Assembly (NCBI GenBank): GCA_902827055.1
Contig: CADEHD010000084.1
Location: forward strand, 1 to 8,314
Direction of reading: 5' to 3'
DNA: 8,314 nucleotides
DNA from: an uncultured Chloroflexota bacterium
GTDB lineage: Bacteria > Chloroflexota > Dehalococcoidia > UBA2979
The position numbers were made by a program, and so were the translations under genes. This document shows, piece by piece, positions 4,934-8,314 of the stretch. The notes under the pieces were generated by a model. The model was given only the letters and a program-made list of their open reading frames with translations, searched no databases and had not been told where the DNA came from. Positions within the stretch are counted from its first letter, which is position 1. Every line of letters starts with the position of its first letter.

Positions 4934-5317
4934 ATGGTTGTTGCCGCGATCGAGACCGTATTCATGTTCGTTTCGGAACTCGCTCGCTCCCGCGACTTTT
5001 ACGCGACAGTCCTTGGCAAGGAGCCAGAGCACAGCCGCCAGGAGATGCTGGCTTCCTTCGACATTGGCGGGACACACCTGCTGCTGCATTCGGACGCCAA
5101 CGCGACGTGGCTGCCGGCGGACGCGAAGAAGGGGGTGGGGATGGCGCTGCATCTACGAGTGGACGACGTCGACGCCGAATGGGGACGCCTCGATGCGCTG
5201 GGCATCACCCTGCCCGAGAAACCGACGACGCTCCACACGGGCATTCGGAAGCTCGCGATGAAAGATCCGGACGGTTACGAGATCGAGTTCATCCAGCTTC
5301 CGGAGCGTGTGCAGTGA
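4934..5317 (+). CDS. VOC-superfamily (glyoxalase/bleomycin-resistance fold) protein
   Basis: The 127-residue single-domain protein has the beta-alpha-beta-beta-beta repeat of the VOC fold. The first half contains VSELARSRDFYATVLGKEPE and a strand around HLLLHSD. The second half contains MALHLRVDDVDAEWGRLDALGI (His73) and closes with the typical KDPDGYEIEFIQL (Glu118). His73 and Glu118 are likely metal ligands; Glu7 or His48 could supply the others from the first half. Such proteins are glyoxalases, dioxygenases, thiol transferases or drug/metalloid-resistance proteins. It has no cysteine, so it is not an ArsI-type C-As lyase, which needs a Cys pair. ATG 4934 follows an AAGGGA site about 8 nt upstream. 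Being last in the plus-strand operon, it may act on the methyltransferase product or a related thiol or aldehyde. The substrate is unknown. Confidence 0.75.
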   Translation: MVVAAIETVFMFVSELARSRDFYATVLGKEPEHSRQEMLASFDIGGTHLLLHSDANATWLPADAKKGVGMALHLRVDDVDAEWGRLDALGITLPEKPTTLHTGIRKLAMKDPDGYEIEFIQLPERVQ

Positions 5318-5382
5318 GAGCATCCGCTTCGGTTCCCGGCGATGTGTGGACTTCCCCAAGCGGAATCAGTGGCCTACGCAGG

Positions 5383-5403
5383 TGGGTTCGGTTCAGGAAC
5401 CCA
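5383..5403. terminator. Possible bidirectional terminator hairpin between convergent operons
   Basis: TGGGTTC (5383-5389) pairs perfectly with GAACCCA (5397-5403) around a 7-nt loop, in the gap where the two operons converge. It overlaps the stop codon of the minus-strand SHOCT gene. A longer-range 7-bp dyad, TCCGCTT (5323-5329) with AAGCGGA (5358-5364), lies in the same 75-bp gap. Neither has a proper T-run, so intrinsic termination is only suggested. Confidence 0.35.
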
Positions 5404-5737
5404 GGTCGCCCTTCATTTGCTGATACTGCTCGCGTGTGATCTCACCACGCGCGTAGCGCGTATCGAGGATCTCGCGGGCACTCGCCACTCCAGGGGGCAT
5501 GGGAGCCGAAGGGCCGCCCCCGAGTCCCCAGACGAGCACGGCCACAATCCCGCCGATGATGAGCACGGCTGGCACCATCATCAGGAGGCCCTGCCAGCCG
5601 TTCCAGCGATCGCTTCCTTGCCAGCCCCACATCATTCCGGGTCCCATCCCGCCGCTCATCATTGCCCCACCCCACAGCAGGGGCAGAGCGACGAGTACCA
5701 GGATCACGATCAGAGCCGTCCGTCCACCATCCTTCAT
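5393..5737 (-). CDS. SHOCT-domain membrane protein
   Basis: The 114-residue product has two hydrophobic segments, about residues 7-28 (starting TALIVILVLVALPLLWGG) and 51-74 (around MMVPAVLIIGGIVAVLVWGL). A Gly/Met/Trp-rich linker (SGGMGPGMMWGWQG) lies between them. The C-terminal SHOCT domain reads AREILDTRYARGEITREQYQ. The Met-rich linker could bind Cu(I), which would fit its position downstream of a copper ATPase, but this is inference. An ideal ribosome binding site, AAGGAGG (5743-5749), precedes ATG 5737 by 5 nt. It follows the cytochrome c gene after 44 nt and is the last gene of the minus-strand operon. Its SHOCT segment closely matches that of the interrupted protein at 3814-4059. Confidence 0.8.
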   Translation of the reverse strand: MKDGGRTALIVILVLVALPLLWGGAMMSGGMGPGMMWGWQGSDRWNGWQGLLMMVPAVLIIGGIVAVLVWGLGGGPSAPMPPGVASAREILDTRYARGEITREQYQQMKGDLGS

Positions 5738-5781
5738 CGAAACCTCCTTAGTGCGCAGCGCGGCGCTACCGACGATGCTTG

Positions 5782-6213
5782 TCAGTCGATTCCATTCGCA
5801 TGCTGCTGTGCTCGCACGAACTCGACGATCGCCGTGACCTGTTCGTCCGTCAGTCCCTGAATCGCCGGCATGCTGCCGAAATTCCAGTGGTGTGGGCCAA
5901 CCCCACGGCGCACGGCCAACAGGAATGCCGCGTCCGCGTGATGCGCCGGCCGGTAAATGGCGTCGAGGAACGGCGGGCCTTGCTTCGTGCCCCGAAGGTC
6001 CGTCCCGTGACAGGCAGCGCAGGCCTGCCTGTAGAGCGCACCGCCGTCGGACGCGGTCAACGGGCCCACCGGCGGTCGCTCGCCCGACGCACAGCCTGCC
6101 ATGATGGCAATGAGCACCAGGCAGCCAACCGTCATCGCGACACGGTTCGCCTGACGCAATCGGGCCCGGAGGGCCGAAAACGAGATCGGGTTGGTTCGCC
6201 CGCGGCGATTCAC
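5782..6213 (-). CDS. Monohaem cytochrome c, predicted lipoprotein
   Basis: The 143-residue protein carries a covalent haem motif CAACH (Cys65, Cys68, His69) and a likely axial Met115 in GSMPAIQGLT, with the usual C-terminal helix TDEQVTAIVEFVR. The N-terminus has basic residues, a hydrophobic stretch (about 26-40) and a lipobox-like IMAGC, with Cys41 as the lipid-modified residue. The haem domain would therefore sit outside the membrane. The start is GTG 6213, one nt after the upstream stop, with GGGAGGA about 8 nt before it; ATG at codon 27 is a plausible shorter start that still leaves a signal peptide. It resembles small cytochromes that shuttle electrons to a terminal oxidase or dehydrogenase. 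It is cotranscribed with CopA and the SRPBCC gene, suggesting a role in copper or respiratory stress. Confidence 0.8.
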   Translation of the reverse strand: MNRRGRTNPISFSALRARLRQANRVAMTVGCLVLIAIMAGCASGERPPVGPLTASDGGALYRQACAACHGTDLRGTKQGPPFLDAIYRPAHHADAAFLLAVRRGVGPHHWNFGSMPAIQGLTDEQVTAIVEFVRAQQHANGID

Positions 6214-6214
6214 G

Positions 6215-6760
6215 TCAGGGTCCTCCCGGGGACTGGCTCACGGTCCCGTTGCCAGCCGCGGGGCGTCGGAAGCGAGACTCGACGCCCTTCACCATCTGGC
6301 TCACGCACCAACCCGCATAGAACCCACCGAGGAAGCGGCCCAACCAGCGTCGCCGCTGTGGCAGTACGTAGTCGATGAACACTCGGAAGGTGGTGCCCTC
6401 GCCCCTGCGGGCGACCTCGAACCCCATCCGGTAGGACCCGACTGCGAGGAGGCGAGGCTCACCGACCGTCTCCCAGGTCTTTGAGGCAGGCACGAGCCGT
6501 TCCGTCACTGCCTCATCGAGCGAAAGGCGGACGCCAAGCACCGACCCATCCATGGTGATGTGGGAGCCCACCGCCCGACCACCGGCCGCATCCATTCGAG
6601 TAGACATCTTGCTGCCGAGCATCATCCACGAGGACGAAGCCATGTGGCTGGAGAACTGCCGGTGGTCATCCGCGAACGCGAAGACCTCCTCAGGTGCCGC
6701 CTGTACCCACACCGAGCGCTCCTCGTGGCGGCGCGGCTCGACCGACGCTGGGGTGCTCAC
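6215..6760 (-). CDS. SRPBCC-family (START/Bet v1-like) protein
   Basis: The 181-residue protein opens, after a short polar leader, with the family signature [19 protein letters not shown], and continues with [27 protein letters not shown] and [12 protein letters not shown]. The later part has [22 protein letters not shown] and a C-terminal helix around [19 protein letters not shown]. This is the pattern of SRPBCC ligand-binding proteins with a hydrophobic cavity, often annotated as polyketide cyclase/dehydrase or Bet v1-like. The ligand cannot be predicted. GTG 6760 overlaps the ATPase stop by 4 bp (GTGA), so translation is coupled. The stop is 1 nt from the cytochrome start. Genes of this type next to metal ATPases are often of unknown role. 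Confidence 0.75.
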   Translation of the reverse strand: MSTPASVEPRRHEERSVWVQAAPEEVFAFADDHRQFSSHMASSSWMMLGSKMSTRMDAAGGRAVGSHITMDGSVLGVRLSLDEAVTERLVPASKTWETVGEPRLLAVGSYRMGFEVARRGEGTTFRVFIDYVLPQRRRWLGRFLGGFYAGWCVSQMVKGVESRFRRPAAGNGTVSQSPGGP

Positions 6761-8314
6761 GACTCGACGCCCGATACGCGCTCGGCCGGCATCCCGCCGC
6801 CTAGCGAGGTGATACGGAAACGCCGCAACCGATTCGAGTTCGTCACGACCGACAGCGAGGAGAGCGCCATTGCGGCGGCGGCGATCATCGGGCTCAGCAG
6901 GTGCCCGGTGAACGGATAGAGCAGGCCCATCGCGATCGGGAGCCCCACAGCGTTGTATGCGAAGGCGAAGAACAGGTTCTCGCGGATGTTACGCATCGTC
7001 GCCCGGCTGAGCTGGATCGCCGTCACGACGCCGTCGAGCTCGCCGGAAATCAACGTGATGTCGGACGACTCGATCGCGACATCAGTGCCCGTGCCGATCG
7101 CGATACCGACATCGGCCTGTGCGAGGGCGGGCGCGTCATTGATCCCGTCGCCGACCATGCCGACCAGCTTGCCCTCATCCTGGAGCCGACGCACCTCGAG
7201 GGACTTGTCCTCGGGGAGCACGTCGGCCAGCACGCGATCGATGCCAACCGCATGAGCGACTGCGTCCGCCGTGCGGCGGTTGTCGCCCGTGAGCATCGCG
7301 ACCTCGAGGCCTGCCGCGCGCAGCGCACGAATCGCCGCGACCGACTCCGGCTTGATCGTGTCGGCGACGGCGACGAGTCCTGCAGCCACACCATCGATCG
7401 CCGCAAAGATCGCCGTCTTGCCCGCACTGGCGAGTCCGTCCCGCTGTGGAATAAGCGAGGTTGGATCGATGCCAGCATCCTCGAACAGGCGGGCGTTGCC
7501 GATGAGTACCACGTGACCCTCGATCGTCGCCCGGACTCCCTTGCCCGTGGGGGAGTCGAAGTCGGTGGGCTGCGTCAGCGCAATGCCGCGAGCCTTCGCG
7601 CCGTTCACGATCGCCTGAGCCAGGGGATGCTCCGATCGCGCTTCCGCCGATGCGACCAGGCGGAGCAATTCGGCTTCAGACACGGCCCCGCGCACGACCA
7701 CGTCGGTGAGCGCGGGCTGGCCTCGCGTGATGGTCCCGGTCTTGTCGAGGATGATCGTGTGGAGCTTGTGCGCGGTCTCGAGTGCCTCTGCCGAACGGAT
7801 CAGCACGCCGTGCTCGGCGCCCTTGCCCGTCCCGACCATGATCGACATCGGGGTGGCGAGACCGAGCGCGCACGGGCAGGCGATGATCAGGACCGACACC
7901 GCGCTGACGAGCGCCAGCGTTGCCGCGGGCTCCGGCCCGAAGTCGAACCAGATGATGAACGTGGCGATCGCCAGGAACAGCACCGCCGGCACGAAGTAGC
8001 TCGACACCACATCGGCAAGCCGCTGGATCGGCGCCTTCGAGCCCTGGGCCTGTTCGACGAGGCGCACGATCTGGGCGAGCATCGTGTCTGCGCCCACCCG
8101 AGTCGCCCTGAATCGAAACGCCCCGGTCTGGTTCATCGTGGCGCCGATGACCAGATCCCCGGTCGCCTTTGTCACAGGTATCGGCTCTCCAGTGACCATC
8201 GACTCGTCGACCGATGATCTCCCGTCGACGATCTCACCATCGACTGGGATCTTCTCGCCGGGACGCACGATTACGAGGTCGCCCACCAGGACCTCGTCGA
8301 TCGGGATGTCGAGG
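6757..8314 (-). CDS. copA: Cu(I)-translocating P1B-type ATPase, C-terminal part (N-terminus beyond window)
   Basis: The visible 519 codons start inside the actuator domain and run to the natural C-terminus. Taking the GTG at 8286 as residue 1, motifs in order are TGEP (32-35, actuator loop), the transport site CPC (137-139) in membrane helix 6, the phosphorylation motif DKTGT (181-185), SEHP (218-221) in the nucleotide domain, and [10 protein letters not shown] (377-386). The last two helices carry Tyr-Asn (444-445) and Met-Ala-Leu-Ser-Ser (473-477), the signature of Cu(I)-type P1B-1 pumps. It exports Cu(I) from the cytoplasm with ATP. The frame is open to the window edge at 8314, so the heavy-metal-binding domain and first helices lie outside; the GTG at 8286 is internal. 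It is upstream of, and overlaps, the SRPBCC gene. The regulator and promoter would lie to the right of the window. Confidence 0.92.
   Translation of the reverse strand, partial: LDIPIDEVLVGDLVIVRPGEKIPVDGEIVDGRSSVDESMVTGEPIPVTKATGDLVIGATMNQTGAFRFRATRVGADTMLAQIVRLVEQAQGSKAPIQRLADVVSSYFVPAVLFLAIATFIIWFDFGPEPAATLALVSAVSVLIIACPCALGLATPMSIMVGTGKGAEHGVLIRSAEALETAHKLHTIILDKTGTITRGQPALTDVVVRGAVSEAELLRLVASAEARSEHPLAQAIVNGAKARGIALTQPTDFDSPTGKGVRATIEGHVVLIGNARLFEDAGIDPTSLIPQRDGLASAGKTAIFAAIDGVAAGLVAVADTIKPESVAAIRALRAAGLEVAMLTGDNRRTADAVAHAVGIDRVLADVLPEDKSLEVRRLQDEGKLVGMVGDGINDAPALAQADVGIAIGTGTDVAIESSDITLISGELDGVVTAIQLSRATMRNIRENLFFAFAYNAVGLPIAMGLLYPFTGHLLSPMIAAAAMALSSLSVVTNSNRLRRFRITSLGGGMPAERVSGVES

Noticed and set aside
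4934..5317. VOC protein as ArsI C-As lyase acting with ArsM
   Set aside because: ArsI needs a cysteine pair for trivalent arsenicals, and this protein has no cysteine.
6901..8217. A 438-codon open frame on the plus strand
   Set aside because: It lies wholly antisense to the P1B ATPase, is rich in Arg, Asp and His, and has no family motifs. It is a shadow of GC-rich coding DNA.
1..8314. tRNA, rRNA, CRISPR array or insertion sequence
   Set aside because: Reading both strands showed no cloverleaf-like gene, no regularly spaced repeats and no transposase. Only short isolated dyads were seen.

Overview
The window is GC-rich bacterial DNA, with GTG starts, strong Shine-Dalgarno sites and genes that overlap or sit close together. 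I infer a Chloroflexota- or Actinomycetota-like soil or sediment bacterium. The phylum is a guess from gene content and style only; no marker gene is present.

Left flank (1-1445). This part looks like the eroded edge of a defence or mobile region. A minus-strand gene runs off the left edge (1-177), and its product resembles the N-terminus of the anti-phage dCTP deaminase family. A plus-strand piece (538-903) matches the N-terminal part of an HNH-endonuclease family but ends before any HNH domain. The rest is non-coding and contains several perfect inverted repeats, the best with 9-bp arms at 923-955.

Plus-strand operon (1446-5317). A promoter with a perfect 9-bp inverted repeat over its -10 box and the start codon drives an ArsR-rhodanese fusion, a DsrE-like protein with three clustered cysteines, and a sulfide:quinone-reductase-like flavoprotein with exactly two cysteines. 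A small SHOCT membrane protein with an in-frame amber codon follows, then an ArsM-like SAM methyltransferase and a VOC (glyoxalase-fold) protein. The first three genes suggest a thiol/persulfide relay with its own sulfur- or metalloid-responsive repressor. The methyltransferase is the main find. Its frame is interrupted by TGA at 4695-4697, exactly where ArsM proteins carry a catalytic cysteine, and continues as clear coding sequence for 55 more codons. It is almost certainly a selenoprotein of 260 residues, and a candidate bacterial SECIS hairpin starts 2 nt after the TGA.

Minus-strand operon (8314 down to 5393), convergent with the first. It begins with a Cu(I)-type P1B ATPase (CopA-like, N-terminus outside the window). 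The ATPase gene overlaps an SRPBCC-domain gene by 4 bp. A lipoprotein-type monohaem cytochrome c follows after 1 nt, and a second SHOCT membrane protein after 44 nt. The two operons meet at a hairpin around 5383-5403. Both end regions encode SHOCT proteins with nearly the same C-terminus, so the two stress modules (sulfur/metalloid and copper) share a component type.
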